Positions 16,563 through 25,215 are shown, numbered from the stretch's first letter. The stretch: 64,000 nt of DNA from JACDHQ01 sp036401195 (GCA_036401195.1 DASWVQ010000125.1:105228-169227); one strand, 5' to 3'. The notes: generated by a model from the sequence alone, not told the origin. Translations and numbers: made by a program.

Positions 16563-16922
16563 TCAGGTCGATCGGCGCGCCATGCGCTCGCAGCTCTCCG
16601 CACAGCGGTCACAGGCCGCGGCGCAGCGGGCCATTGTCTCGTCGCCGCCTGCCATCTGCCGGCACGCCTCCGCGCACTGGCGGCAGACGGTACTGCATGC
16701 CGCGCACAACGCGGCGTGCTGTTCGGCGCCGAGCAACGTGACGCGGGCGCTCGCCTCGCAGGCGGTGGCGCACGCGAGCAGCAGCGCGACGTGGCCGGGC
16801 GCGGCGTGCGCGCCCCCCACCATGAGGCAGTGATGCACTGACTCCAGGCAGCTCTGGTAACAGGCGAGGCATTCCTGGATGCAGTCCCTCACTGCAGTGT
16901 CCATGTGCTGATGGTGCGGCAT
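16563..16922 (-). CDS. Csp-like four-helix-bundle copper-storage protein (DUF326)
   Basis: 119 residues; the start is fixed by GGAGG six bases upstream of the ATG opening PHHQHMD. There are 16 Cys in CxxxC spacings along four predicted helices (DCIQECLACYQSC, LACATAC, CAACSTVCRQCAEAC, CAAACDRCAESC), with no signal peptide. This is the arrangement of the cytosolic copper storage proteins, which bind many Cu(I) ions inside the bundle. It would buffer copper in the cytosol, complementing the export pumps encoded nearby. It lies 89 bp downstream of a TTTAC dyad. Confidence 0.88.
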   Translation of the reverse strand: MPHHQHMDTAVRDCIQECLACYQSCLESVHHCLMVGGAHAAPGHVALLLACATACEASARVTLLGAEQHAALCAACSTVCRQCAEACRQMAGGDETMARCAAACDRCAESCERMARRST

Positions 16923-17011
16923 GCAAATCCTCCGGTGTTGACGGTGGCCGGGGCGCACCGTCGGCGCCCCCCGGGGAGCGCCGACGGTGCTGCAGCTTCC
17001 GGGCCGTCAGG

Positions 17012-17026
17012 TTTACGCAGGATAAA
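17012..17026. promoter_or_regulatory. TTTAC-N5-ATAAA dyad (operator C)
   Basis: TTTAC, GCAGG, ATAAA, one mismatch from a perfect dyad and nested in a longer match (GGTTT...AAACC). It lies in the divergent region between the Csp gene (89 bp to its start) and the gene at 17113 (86 bp). Confidence 0.58.
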
Positions 17027-17044
17027 ACCAACTGGCCGCCACGG

Positions 17045-17070
17045 CTCATCGCCGCTTCAGCTGACGTTCA
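17045..17070 (+). promoter_or_regulatory. triple 11-bp direct repeat (YTCA site 2)
   Basis: CTCA at 17045, TTCA at 17056 and TTCA at 17067, exactly 11 bp apart, reading towards the gene at 17113 (42 bp to the start, the shortest of the five sites). It is the only place where both motif types share one intergenic region. Confidence 0.6.
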
Positions 17071-17112
17071 GCCCCCGCCATCATCATCGCTGTTCCTTCA
17101 ACGCACCTGTCC

Positions 17113-17586
17113 ATGCCTTCTCTCGCGCGCCTCTCGCTGGGCCTGTCTCTCGCACTTGCGTCACCCCTTGCCGCACAACACGCCGGCCACGGGGCCGCGA
17201 CACCGTCACCCGCCGGAAGACCGCCTGCGGCCCCGGCAACGGTGGTCACTTTCAGCCCGCAACGGAGCGACGGTCAGGTGGCGTTCGAGGTGGCGCCCGT
17301 GTGGGACCGCGGCCGACTCGAGCTCCGGTTGTCCGCCAACACGCACAGCGGCGACCTTGCGACCATCGACCTGTGGCGGGCGGTCCGGGTGATCGCCCGC
17401 GGGGACACCCTCGCCCCCGTCGGAGCGGAGCCCCTCGCGGGGCATCACGCACAGGCGCGCGTGAGCTTCCTCATCCCTGACGCTCCCGCCGATTTCACCG
17501 TGCTGATCCAGGACGACTCGACGCGAGCTGCGCGAGTGCTGCGGTGGCGCGACCGGGACAGTGAAGGGCGTCGCGTCTTGCCCTGA
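17113..17586 (+). CDS. secreted protein of unknown function with NTHSGDL and GHH motifs
   Basis: 157 residues with a signal peptide ending PLAAQHAGHG, so the mature N-terminus begins with a His-rich stretch. The body is a predicted beta-sandwich: VTFSPQRSDGQVAFEV, then LSANTHSGDLATIDLW and LAGHHAQARVSFLIP. The pairing of a [ND]THSGDL motif with GHH further on suggests a small exported domain, but I cannot name a family. The two His motifs could form a metal site. It is preceded by a dyad and by YTCA site 2, so it may answer to both regulators. It is convergent with the aminotransferase. Confidence 0.65.
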   Translation: MPSLARLSLGLSLALASPLAAQHAGHGAATPSPAGRPPAAPATVVTFSPQRSDGQVAFEVAPVWDRGRLELRLSANTHSGDLATIDLWRAVRVIARGDTLAPVGAEPLAGHHAQARVSFLIPDAPADFTVLIQDDSTRAARVLRWRDRDSEGRRVLP

Positions 17587-17612
17587 CGGCGCGGGGCGGA
17601 AGCGACCGATCG

Positions 17613-17653
17613 CCGGGGAGGGCGCGGACAGAGTGCATCCGCGCCCTCCCCGG
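17613..17653. terminator. hairpin between convergent genes
   Basis: A perfect 16-bp inverted repeat (17613-17628 and 17638-17653) with a 9-base loop, extended by partial pairing on both outer sides. It lies between the convergent stops at 17586 and 17677 and would serve both strands. Confidence 0.6.
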
Positions 17654-17676
17654 CCGGTCGGCCATGCCGCCGGGCA

Positions 17677-19152
17677 TCAGGCGCATTGATCGTCCGGCGC
17701 TGCACCCTCGGCGATCATCGCGGAGGGCCCGTCTGTCCATCGTTCCAGCGCGCCGAGAAAGCGCTCAACGTCGTCTTGCGACGTCGCCATCCCGACCGAA
17801 GCTCGAATCGCACCGACGGGTCCACCGTCCATGCATCGTGCGAACCGTTCGAGCGAGAAGGGTTCGCGATCGCGCTGGGTACCGGCCAGGCAGCCGCGAA
17901 CACGGCCGGCCTCGAACGCAAACGCCCGCTCCGCGGCCCCGGGGTTGCAAAAGCACCCCGACCGAACCGCGATCCGCTGTGTGGCGAGAGATCGTTCCAC
18001 GTCCCAGTGCGGGATCCAGCGCCCGTGCCGATCGACGAGAGTGAAGGAAACGGTCCCTCCTCGTGCGACGAGCGTCGCCGGCCCGTGCACCACCACGAGC
18101 CGTCGGCCATTCCTGTGGCGGAGCGTCGCCAGTCCGCCAAGCACCAGCCCCGTCAGATCCTGGACGTGCGCTCCGATTCGCTGGACCCCGATCGCCTGAA
18201 AGCGACGGAGTCCCTCCGGGATGGCCGACAGCGCCAGGAAATTCGGTGTGCCGTCCTCGAATCCTGCGGCCCCTGCTCGCAGCAGGTGCGTATCGTTCTG
18301 TACCGAGGAGAATTCGACCGTCCCGCCCGCGAACCACGGCCGCTGCAATTGCTCGAGCGCCGATCGCCGCGCGACGAGCGCGCCCACCCCGGTCGGGTAG
18401 CCGGTGATCTTGTACAGCGAGAGCGTCACGAAGTCGGCCGGCACCGCGCGAAGCGACAGCTGCGCGGTCGGCAGGTACGCGGCCGCGTCGAGCAGCACGG
18501 AGAAGCCCAGCCCCTGTGCCAGGCGGACGAGTGCCAGCGGGTGGCGCACGCCGGAGAAGTTCGATTGGGCCGGGAAGGCGAGTAGATGCGGCCCACCCCC
18601 AGGTTCCAGGGAGAGATGACGTGCTACGTCGCGGAGCCGGAGTTCTTCGTCCAGGGGGATGTAGCGCACCACGGCTCCCTTCCGGCGCGCAAATTCCCGC
18701 AGCCCGAGCACAGAATTGTGGTTGTCGGCCGCGAGAACGAGCCGCGAGCGACGGCCGAACGCGAAGCTCTCCGCCACCAGCTTGGTTGCGGCACTCGCGT
18801 TCGCGGTGAAGATCACCTCGTATTCCGAGGGGCTCGCTTCCAGGAGCGCCAGCACGGCGTCACGCGCGGCGTCGCCCCACGCAGTGCTTCGGCTCGAAGC
18901 AGGGTTCTCCGCGTGTGGGTTCCCGAAGACCCCCCCTGCCAGCAGTTGCGTATGCCACGCAAGGTGCGAGGCGAGATAAAGTGCGCTGCCCGTGTGGTCG
19001 AGGTACACCTCCCCCCCCGCGTCCAACCGGCTGAACTCCGCCTGGCGCAGCTCCCGGAACTGCTCCTCGAGTGCCGGCGCCCTCGCGGGCGCAGGCGGAT
19101 TCGATGAAACTGGTGTGTCGGCCGGCATGCAAGTCGGGGATGTCTTCGCCAT
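17677..19152 (-). CDS. class V aminotransferase, molybdenum-cofactor-sulfurase-like
   Basis: 491 residues. It has the fold-type I PLP enzyme order: YLDHTGSALYL at the N-terminus, FGNPHAENPASSRST, FTANASAATKLVAES, the DNHNSVLG phosphate-binding turn and SLYKITGYPTGVGALVAR, where the Lys should bind PLP. Near the C-terminus is RSGCFCNPGAAE, whose Cys is placed where cysteine desulfurases and MOCO sulfurases carry the reactive thiol. The DHTGSALY and NPHAENPASS wording is that of the N-terminal domain of eukaryotic MOCO sulfurases, but no MOSC domain is attached. It could mobilise sulfur from cysteine for a metallo-enzyme. The substrate is not clear from sequence. Confidence 0.75.
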   Translation of the reverse strand: MAKTSPTCMPADTPVSSNPPAPARAPALEEQFRELRQAEFSRLDAGGEVYLDHTGSALYLASHLAWHTQLLAGGVFGNPHAENPASSRSTAWGDAARDAVLALLEASPSEYEVIFTANASAATKLVAESFAFGRRSRLVLAADNHNSVLGLREFARRKGAVVRYIPLDEELRLRDVARHLSLEPGGGPHLLAFPAQSNFSGVRHPLALVRLAQGLGFSVLLDAAAYLPTAQLSLRAVPADFVTLSLYKITGYPTGVGALVARRSALEQLQRPWFAGGTVEFSSVQNDTHLLRAGAAGFEDGTPNFLALSAIPEGLRRFQAIGVQRIGAHVQDLTGLVLGGLATLRHRNGRRLVVVHGPATLVARGGTVSFTLVDRHGRWIPHWDVERSLATQRIAVRSGCFCNPGAAERAFAFEAGRVRGCLAGTQRDREPFSLERFARCMDGGPVGAIRASVGMATSQDDVERFLGALERWTDGPSAMIAEGAAPDDQCA

Positions 19153-19164
19153 GGCGCGTGTGAG

Positions 19165-19788
19165 TCAGAATGTGACGCCGACGACCAGCGGGATGAGCAT
19201 CGAACGCCGTTCAGCCGAGCGGATCAATCCCTGCGCCCGGGCCTCGACAAATGCGGCGCGGGTGCCCGCGCGCCAGGAGATACCGGCCCCGGACTGCAGG
19301 ATGAGTCCCGTGCCGCCGCGCCCGCCCGCCGCGGCCGTTCCCGACCTGGCGGACATCCACCCCTCCTGAGCCACGCCCAGGCCCGCGAGCCCGTAGCTGC
19401 GTCCGCCCAGGAGCCTGGGACCGTCACCGACCAGGCTGGCCGCGGCCCACACGGTACTCGATCCGCGCATGTGGGCGACTGACGCGGTGGCGGCGTCCCA
19501 ACCTTCGGGGGCTGAGGCGTCGGCGGGGTGACTGTACCCGACGTCGCCCCGCGCTGCGAAGCGGGTTCCCCGGATTGCCTTGGTGAGGGATCCCTGAACC
19601 ACGTATCCGACCCCGCGTCGCCACGTGTCGCTGCTGGCCCACGAGGGTCCGACCGCAACGGCGACGCGAAGCGGCTCCGGCGTGCGGTCCTCCTGCGCGC
19701 GCAGCAGCGCTGGCGCGGCGGTGATGAGCACCAGGGCGGTGAGCGCATCTTCAGCCCACCGCTGCGGTCTGCGCTTGTGCGGCGACAT
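19165..19788 (-). CDS. outer-membrane beta-barrel-like protein
   Basis: 207 residues from the ATG opening SPHKRRPQRW, with AAAGG upstream. A signal peptide ends LLRAQ. The rest alternates short polar and hydrophobic stretches with Gly and aromatic residues and ends in VVGVTF, an outer-membrane barrel C-terminus. Family and ligand are not recognised. The protein at 30845-31444 is similar in size, layout and C-terminal pattern. The gene is preceded by YTCA site 3 at 70 bp from the start and so belongs to the set linked to the two-component system. Confidence 0.55.
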   Translation of the reverse strand: MSPHKRRPQRWAEDALTALVLITAAPALLRAQEDRTPEPLRVAVAVGPSWASSDTWRRGVGYVVQGSLTKAIRGTRFAARGDVGYSHPADASAPEGWDAATASVAHMRGSSTVWAAASLVGDGPRLLGGRSYGLAGLGVAQEGWMSARSGTAAAGGRGGTGLILQSGAGISWRAGTRAAFVEARAQGLIRSAERRSMLIPLVVGVTF

Positions 19789-19858
19789 GACCCTTTCTCC
19801 CGAATCGACGGTTCTGAATGCCGAGGGCACACTGCCCGAGGACCTTGACCCTCGTTGC

Positions 19859-19884
19859 TGAACCGGGGGTGAAGAACGGCTGAG
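19859..19884 (-). promoter_or_regulatory. triple 11-bp direct repeat (YTCA site 3)
   Basis: On the plus strand TGAA at 19859, TGAA at 19870 and TGAG at 19881, exactly 11 bp apart. Read on the minus strand they are CTCA, TTCA, TTCA pointing at the barrel gene, with 70 bases to its start. Confidence 0.6.
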
Positions 19885-19996
19885 CCGAGGGTTTCGAGAC
19901 TCGGATGGACCAGCGGCGCCCGGTACTCAGGGGTTCCTCATCTGGCGTTCAGCAGGGGCAGCCACTCTGGCGAACGACTTCCATCCTGAGGCAGTG

Positions 19997-20524
19997 ATGT
20001 TCGACCCCGACAACCAAGAGCCGCTTCGGCGTCGCGGCTTCCTCAAGGCCGCCGCCGCCGCCGCCGGAGCGGCCACCGCATTCCTGACCACCATCCCCGC
20101 GCTGCGCGCCTTCGTGGCTCCAGCCACCGCACCGCCTCCCCGGGAGAACTGGGTGAGCCTCGGCGAGGCCGACCTGTTCGACATCGGCGTGCCGATCAAG
20201 CGAGACTTCGCCGAGGCGGCCAACGACGCCTGGGTGGAGAGCCGGGCCATCCGCTCGGTGTGGCTGTATACGGCGGATGGCGAGAACTTCATCGCCTACA
20301 ACGGGCGGTGTACGCACCTGGGCTGCAGCTACGAGTACGAGGTGGACAAGCAGCGCTTCCATTGCCCCTGCCATCACGGGCTGTTCGACGGCAAGACCGG
20401 AGCGGTGATCGGGGGTCCGCCGCCGCGGCCGCTCGACACGCTGCCTGTGAAGGTCGAGGACGGATACGTGCTCGTGCAGTACCAGGACTTCCGGATCGGC
20501 ACCTCCGAGAAGACGGTGGCGTGA
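19997..20524 (+). CDS. Rieske [2Fe-2S] protein of a cytochrome bc-type complex
   Basis: 175 residues from an ATG with GAGG about 5 bases upstream. A Tat-type signal (LRRRGFLKAAAAAAG) serves as the membrane anchor. The cluster ligands are in CTHLGC and CPCHHG, correctly spaced, followed by a GPPPRPLDTLPV turn typical of quinol:cytochrome c oxidoreductases. It passes electrons from quinol at the cytochrome b Qo site to a cytochrome c. The stop overlaps the cytochrome b start (TGATG). No regulatory motif of the copper type is seen directly upstream. Confidence 0.9.
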   Translation: MFDPDNQEPLRRRGFLKAAAAAAGAATAFLTTIPALRAFVAPATAPPPRENWVSLGEADLFDIGVPIKRDFAEAANDAWVESRAIRSVWLYTADGENFIAYNGRCTHLGCSYEYEVDKQRFHCPCHHGLFDGKTGAVIGGPPPRPLDTLPVKVEDGYVLVQYQDFRIGTSEKTVA

Positions 20525-22030
20525 TGGCCTCCTCTCCGTCCCGCTGGTTCGATTCCCGTCTTGGTCTGGCCTCGCTCAGGGCTGCGCTCCTCGACCGGGC
20601 CGTGCCGGATCGGCTGACCTGGTGGCACACCCTGGGGAGTGCGACGCTCACCATCTTCCTGGTGCAGGTGATCACCGGTGGGGTCCTCGCGACCTATTAC
20701 GCGCCCTCGCCGGATCACGCGTACAGCAGCATCCAGTTCCTCGAGCGACAGATCACCGCGGGGGCACTGCTGCGTGCGATGCACCGTTGGGGCGCGAGCT
20801 TCATGGTGGTGCTCACCGTGATGCACATGGTGCGGGTCTTCGCCATGGGCGCCTACAAGTACCCCCGCGAGGTGAACTGGGTTCTCGGCGTCGTCATGTT
20901 CATCCTGGTGCTGGGCTTCGGTTTCACCGGCTATCTGCTCCCCTGGGACCAGCGAGCGTACTTCGCGACCGAGGTCGGGACCAATATGGGAGGGACCGCG
21001 CCCCTCGTGGGCCCCTGGGTCGTGCGCCTGCTGCGGGGGGGGGAGCCAGCTCGGCGCCGCGACGTTGACGCGCTTCTACGCCTTCCACGCCATCTGGCTG
21101 CCGCTCGTTCTGGGAAGCCTCGTCGCGCTCCACCTCGCGATGGTGGTTCGCCAGGGCATCGCGCCGCGACCTGTGACGCTCGAGGATCAGCCGCCCGGCC
21201 GGACCTCGGATGCGACCTACCCCGCGTACTACGAAGCGCGGTACGCCGCCAGCAAGTCCGGGCAGACGCGGTTCTGGCCCCACATCATCGCGAAGGACCT
21301 GATCGTCGCCGCAGTCACCGTGGGGCTGCTCGTCGCACTGGCGTACCGCTTCGGCGCTCCCCTCGAGGCGCCCGCCGACCCGACGGATACCTCGTACGTG
21401 CCGGTACCGGAATGGTACTTCCTTCCGCTGTACCAGCTCCTCAAGCTCTTCCCGGGACGGTTCGAGGCGGTTGTGGCGCTCGGGGTGCCCGGGTTGCTCC
21501 TCGTGACCCTCTTCGGACTGCCGATCGTCGATCGCGGAAGTCGCCGGAACCTGCGGCGCCGCCCCGCGGCGCTCGGAGCGCTGCTGCTGATCCTCGGGGG
21601 AAGCGCGATGCTGCTCGGCGCCGCCGTGAGGGAACAGCGAGGGCGCGCGCAGCCTGACGCCTCGGGCATCCCGCTGACACCCACGCAGGTGGCCGGACGC
21701 GCCATCTTCGGCCAGCAGCAATGCCAGAGCTGCCACCTGGTGCGGGGGAAGGGCACCGACAAAGGCCCGGACCTGACGGAGATCGGTCTGCGCCATTCGG
21801 CGGCGTGGATCCACAGCTACCTCGAGCAGCCCCGGCTCTTCCGCCCCGACGGAGAGATGCCTGCCTTCGGGCCTCCGACCCTCACGCATCAGGAGATCGA
21901 GCAACTGTCGCAGTACCTGGTGACGCTCCGCGGCGCGCCAGGGAGCCAGCAGGCTCCAACGATCGCCGACACCTTCCCGGACCTTCGGGCACGGTCCGGG
22001 GCCGACAGTCCGGCCGCAGCGCGCCCATGA
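20524..22030 (+). CDS. cytochrome b fused to a C-terminal monoheme cytochrome c, frameshifted
   Basis: The protein runs in one frame from the ATG at 20524 to about 21043 and then in the next frame to the stop at 22030. The switch is at nine consecutive G (21035-21043); eight would keep the frame and give LLRGGSQLGAATLTRFYAFH. The first part has the four-helix heme-b domain (HRWGASFMVVLTVMHMVRVF, FTGYLLPWDQ). The second has the subunit-IV-like part with PEWYFLPLYQLLK (Qo site), and then a cytochrome c domain with QCQSCHLVRGKG and a distal Met (GEMPAFG). Together with the Rieske protein this makes a complete quinol oxidase module in two genes. The extra G may be a sequencing error, a true mutation or a phase-variable tract. 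Confidence 0.82.
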
Positions 22031-22061
22031 CTCCCACTTGCCCTCATCGCACGGAGGACCG

Positions 22062-23234
22062 ATGCGTCTGAATCCCTTGAGGTTGTTGTTTCCGCTGATC
22101 CTGGTCGGCCTGGTGCCGCGGCAGGCTCAGGCCATCCCCGCGTGGGCCAGGAAGTACAACGCGAACTGCTCGATGTGCCACGCGCCGGCCGTGCCGCGGT
22201 TGAACGCGAAGGGGATCGCGTTCAAGTGGGCCGGCTACCGCATGCCGGAGGAGATCGGCGAGCGGCAGGACGTGGAGAAGATCCAGGAGTACCTCGCGGC
22301 GCGCGCGCGGGCCGGGTATGAGTTCGAGCGCATCCGCGATGAAGGCACGACGCAGAATCGGCTCGGGCTCTCCGACGCCAGCATCTTCATCGCGGGGCCG
22401 ATCGGCCGGTGGTTCGGCGGATTCACCGAGTTGCAGCGGACGGAGGAGGGCGAAGTGGAAGCGCTGCTCTCCGTCTCCGCGCTGCGTGGCAGCGCGGAGC
22501 GATACGTGGGCGCCCGCTTCGTCCAGGGCCACGCGCTGCTTCTGGGGGGCGGCGTCGCCGGATTCGATCGCGCGATCGGGATCTCCACCCCGCTGCCGTT
22601 TGGCCAGGCGAACACCGCCCTGCCCGTCCGGCTTGCCGGGGACATGACCGGTGGCGAGGCGTTCGTGGTGCTCGGGCGCAACCGGTTTTCCGTCCAGCTC
22701 CTGAACTCCGCCCTCGGGCCGTTCGCAACGCGCGGACCCACGGCGCGCGACGTCGTCGTGACCAACCAGCTGATGTGGGACGATGCCGGGGCTGGCCTCG
22801 GTGCCGCTGCGTATTTCGGCCAGACGGAGGGGCTGGTGGAAACGGCGCCAGAGCGCCGTGCCCGATACGCCCGATTGGCGCTCACCGCCAACAAGTACTT
22901 CGGGCCGGTGGAGCTCCTCGGCGGCTACGTGTACTCGCGTGACCGGGGCCTGCCGGCCGGCGAGGGGTTCGCTGCACCGACCAACACCGGCCAGGGCTAC
23001 TGGGTATCCGGGCAGGTGACGCCGCGCCGCGGGGCGGAGACGCTCTTCCTCCGGTACGAAGAGAACTCCCCCGACCGGAACGTGAGCCTGGCAGCGAAGC
23101 GGTTCGTTGCGGGCGCCGTCCTGCCGATCAACGTCCCGGAGTACCTGCGCGCGGCGGTCGAGTACCGGCGCGGCTTCGGCGATGGCACGCCCCGCTCCAA
23201 CGGGCTCGCCGCCGAGCTGCAACTGACCTTCTGA
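22062..23234 (+). CDS. porin-like outer-membrane protein with an N-terminal heme c motif
   Basis: 390 residues; GGAGG precedes the start. A signal peptide ends QAQA, and the mature protein begins IPAWARKYNANCSMCHAPA, one CXXCH heme-binding site within the first 25 residues. The remaining 330 residues show beta-strand alternation, frequent Gly/Tyr/Arg and end AAELQLTF, an outer-membrane barrel signature. It may therefore combine a heme with a barrel in one chain, as porin-cytochromes do with two. It lies 31 bp after the cytochrome b-c gene and 25 bp before a small cytochrome c, suggesting an electron path from the membrane to the outer membrane. That role is an inference. Confidence 0.7.
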   Translation: MRLNPLRLLFPLILVGLVPRQAQAIPAWARKYNANCSMCHAPAVPRLNAKGIAFKWAGYRMPEEIGERQDVEKIQEYLAARARAGYEFERIRDEGTTQNRLGLSDASIFIAGPIGRWFGGFTELQRTEEGEVEALLSVSALRGSAERYVGARFVQGHALLLGGGVAGFDRAIGISTPLPFGQANTALPVRLAGDMTGGEAFVVLGRNRFSVQLLNSALGPFATRGPTARDVVVTNQLMWDDAGAGLGAAAYFGQTEGLVETAPERRARYARLALTANKYFGPVELLGGYVYSRDRGLPAGEGFAAPTNTGQGYWVSGQVTPRRGAETLFLRYEENSPDRNVSLAAKRFVAGAVLPINVPEYLRAAVEYRRGFGDGTPRSNGLAAELQLTF

Positions 23235-23258
23235 TCACCCAACCGGGAGAACCTGACG

Positions 23259-23606
23259 ATGTCTCGCTGGACCATCCGCCTGTCCCTCCTCCTCGTGCTG
23301 CTGGCCGGCACCCGCGCCGGCGCCCAGGCGGCGGACGGGAAAGCGCTCTACCTCAAGCAGTGCCGAAGCTGTCACGGTACGACCGGCAAGCCGACCAAAC
23401 AGGCGCTGCGGGAGACGCCCAGGATCCCGACCATGGATGCGGAGTTCCTCGCGAAGCGCTCCGCGGACTCGCTGGTCGCGGTGATGCAGAACGGGGTCGG
23501 CCGCGACATGAAGTCGTTCAAGAGCAAGCTGTCTCAGGAGGAGATGAGGGCCATCGCCGCGTACCTCCGGGAGACGTTCGTCGAGGAGGTCAAGCGGTCC
23601 CCGTGA
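23259..23606 (+). CDS. small periplasmic cytochrome c
   Basis: 115 residues. A signal peptide ends AGAQA; the heme site is CRSCH in LYLKQCRSCHGTTGKP, and the expected C-terminal helix with YLRETF is present. A Met ligand candidate lies at GRDMKSF. It is a class I cytochrome c that could accept electrons from the bc-type complex upstream. It lies 25 bp after the porin-like gene, and its stop overlaps the next gene by GTGA. Confidence 0.88.
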   Translation: MSRWTIRLSLLLVLLAGTRAGAQAADGKALYLKQCRSCHGTTGKPTKQALRETPRIPTMDAEFLAKRSADSLVAVMQNGVGRDMKSFKSKLSQEEMRAIAAYLRETFVEEVKRSP

Positions 23607-24481
23607 GGCCTGACCCGCCGCTGCATGCCAATGGAGAGCCGAAGCCGGGTTCCGTGGGGGGGCCCGGCTTCCTTCCGCGGCTCGCCAGTCGCCTCCCGGT
23701 ACGCCGTGGGGTGAGTATCGCGGTTGCTGCCGGTGCCGTGGCGGGGCTGGTGGTGATCCACCCCGTGGCGATGGCGGTCTACTGGTTCGAGTTTCACCCC
23801 GACATTGCGGGCGTCTCCTCCCTCTGGCAGTTCCTCCAGTACCGGGTTCGTGCCGGATTCCCGGCGCCGATGCTGGCGATGTCCGGGCTGTTTGCCCTCA
23901 CCGGGGCACTCCTGGGCGGCGCGGGCGCGTTCGGCCTGGCCGCCCTCGCGTGGAGCGAGCGCCGGATCGCGCGACTCGAGCTGGAGCTCAATCGCGCGCT
24001 GCCGGCGCTGCTCTCAGCCGGTGAAGGGGAGACCCTGGAGTTCAAGGCGAGTGTGCGGTGGGACTACACGGCGCGCCGCGTCAGCAGGGCCCTCGAAGAG
24101 CCCATCGTCCGGACGATCGCGGCGTTCATGAACCATCGAGGCGGGACACTGTTGCTTGGCGTTGACGACGCAGGCCAGGTGGTCGGGCTCGCCCAGGACT
24201 ACGCTACCCTCCATCGCCAGTCGCGCGACGGCTTCGAGCAATACCTCACCGGCCTGGTTCGCACCGCGCTTGGCGCGCACCGTTGCGCCCTCATGCACGT
24301 GGTGTTTCACGACGTGCACGGGCGGGACGTCTGTCGGGTGGTCGTCGAGCCGGCACCCGACCCCGTATTCGTCGAGCGGGATGGGACGGCGCACTACTAC
24401 GTCCGCACGGGGAACGCCACGCGGGCGCTGGATCCGCGTGAAGCCATGATGCACATGAACGCCCGCCGCGCGTCCGCATAG
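23603..24481 (+). CDS. membrane protein with AlbA_2 (Schlafen-like) nucleotide-binding domain
   Basis: 292 residues from a GTG overlapping the cytochrome c stop. Two membrane helices (about residues 35-60 and 90-125) lead to a short coiled segment (RRIARLELELNRALPAL). Residues 145-285 form an AlbA_2 domain: EGETLEFKASVRWD, IAAFMNHRGGTLLLGVDDAG, and YYVRTGNATRALDP near the end. These are the family's conserved EFK, N-GGT and R-GN-T positions. Its role is unknown; it often accompanies membrane or stress modules. Its overlap with the cytochrome gene suggests co-expression. Confidence 0.75.
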   Translation: MRPDPPLHANGEPKPGSVGGPGFLPRLASRLPVRRGVSIAVAAGAVAGLVVIHPVAMAVYWFEFHPDIAGVSSLWQFLQYRVRAGFPAPMLAMSGLFALTGALLGGAGAFGLAALAWSERRIARLELELNRALPALLSAGEGETLEFKASVRWDYTARRVSRALEEPIVRTIAAFMNHRGGTLLLGVDDAGQVVGLAQDYATLHRQSRDGFEQYLTGLVRTALGAHRCALMHVVFHDVHGRDVCRVVVEPAPDPVFVERDGTAHYYVRTGNATRALDPREAMMHMNARRASA

Positions 24482-24520
24482 GACGCATATCCTCACAGTG
24501 CGCATGCCGCGCCGCTTCGC

Positions 24521-25105
24521 TCATTGCGGCATCGGAGGATCGTTCGGCCGGCGCGCCCGGCTCGAGGTCTGGGTGTGTCGAACGACCCAGCGGCCGGGCC
24601 GCCGTTCGAGAATCGCCGTGCCGCGCCCGAGGTTATCGATCGTGCGGTCCGCGCTCGTCGCCTGCAGAGCGTACCGGAACGTCGCCCATGCCAGGTCACC
24701 CTGGACGTGCGCCTCGATCTCGAATGGGCGGTAGCGGAAATTCTGCATCTCCTTGAGCTCGGGGGCCAGGTGATGGTCGCGGTAATCGCGCCATCCGCGG
24801 TTGATCCCGGCACCCTCGACCACGGTGAGGCTGTCGCCGGCATAGAGCGTGTCCAGCGCCGTGAGGTCGCCGCGTTCGGCGGCGGCAAACAGGGCGCGGA
24901 CCGTCGTCACTGCAGCGGCCGCCTCCCTCCCGTCGTCGGCATGGGCATGCGCCGTCGCGCGCGGTCGCAGGGAGTCGCGGGCGGCGGCGTGGCCATGCGC
25001 TTGCTGCGCGTGCGCGAAGGCGGGTATGATGAGCAGCGCCGCCGGCAGCGCGGGGCCGCGCACGATCCGTCGGACGGCGACGCAAGCACGTTCCAGGAAC
25101 AGCAT
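24521..25105 (-). CDS. secreted SnoaL/DUF4440-like NTF2-fold protein
   Basis: 194 residues from the ATG opening LFLERACVAV, with GGAGA upstream. A signal peptide ends FAHAQ. After a His-rich linker (QAHGHAAARD, AHAHADD) comes an NTF2-like domain: TVRALFAAAERGDLTALDTLY, WRDYRDHHLAPEL and the closing strand GRWVVRHTQTSSR. Family members are varied, and no catalytic residues can be assigned. The His-rich linker fits a copper setting. The start lies 95 bp from the dyad at 25201, which it shares with the divergent cytochrome c gene. Confidence 0.7.
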   Translation of the reverse strand: MLFLERACVAVRRIVRGPALPAALLIIPAFAHAQQAHGHAAARDSLRPRATAHAHADDGREAAAAVTTVRALFAAAERGDLTALDTLYAGDSLTVVEGAGINRGWRDYRDHHLAPELKEMQNFRYRPFEIEAHVQGDLAWATFRYALQATSADRTIDNLGRGTAILERRPGRWVVRHTQTSSRARRPNDPPMPQ

Positions 25106-25200
25106 CGGTTTCTCCACGCAGGGGGGAATGGTCTGAGGGCACGGGACGGAAGCTCTCACCGTTGATCCGGGCTACGCGAACCGCGAAACGTGTCACAACT

Positions 25201-25215
25201 TTTATCGGCTGTAAA
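25201..25215. promoter_or_regulatory. TTTAT-N5-GTAAA dyad (operator E)
   Basis: TTTAT, CGGCT, GTAAA: one mismatch from the perfect dyad, within CTTTTAT...GTAAAG. It stands between the NTF2-like gene (95 bp) and the cytochrome c/lgt unit (37 bp to the preferred start). Confidence 0.5.

Noticed and set aside
21035..21043. Programmed frameshifting in cytochrome b
   Set aside because: No slippery heptamer with a downstream pseudoknot is recognisable, and cytochrome b is not known to use frameshifting; sequencing error or slippage is simpler.
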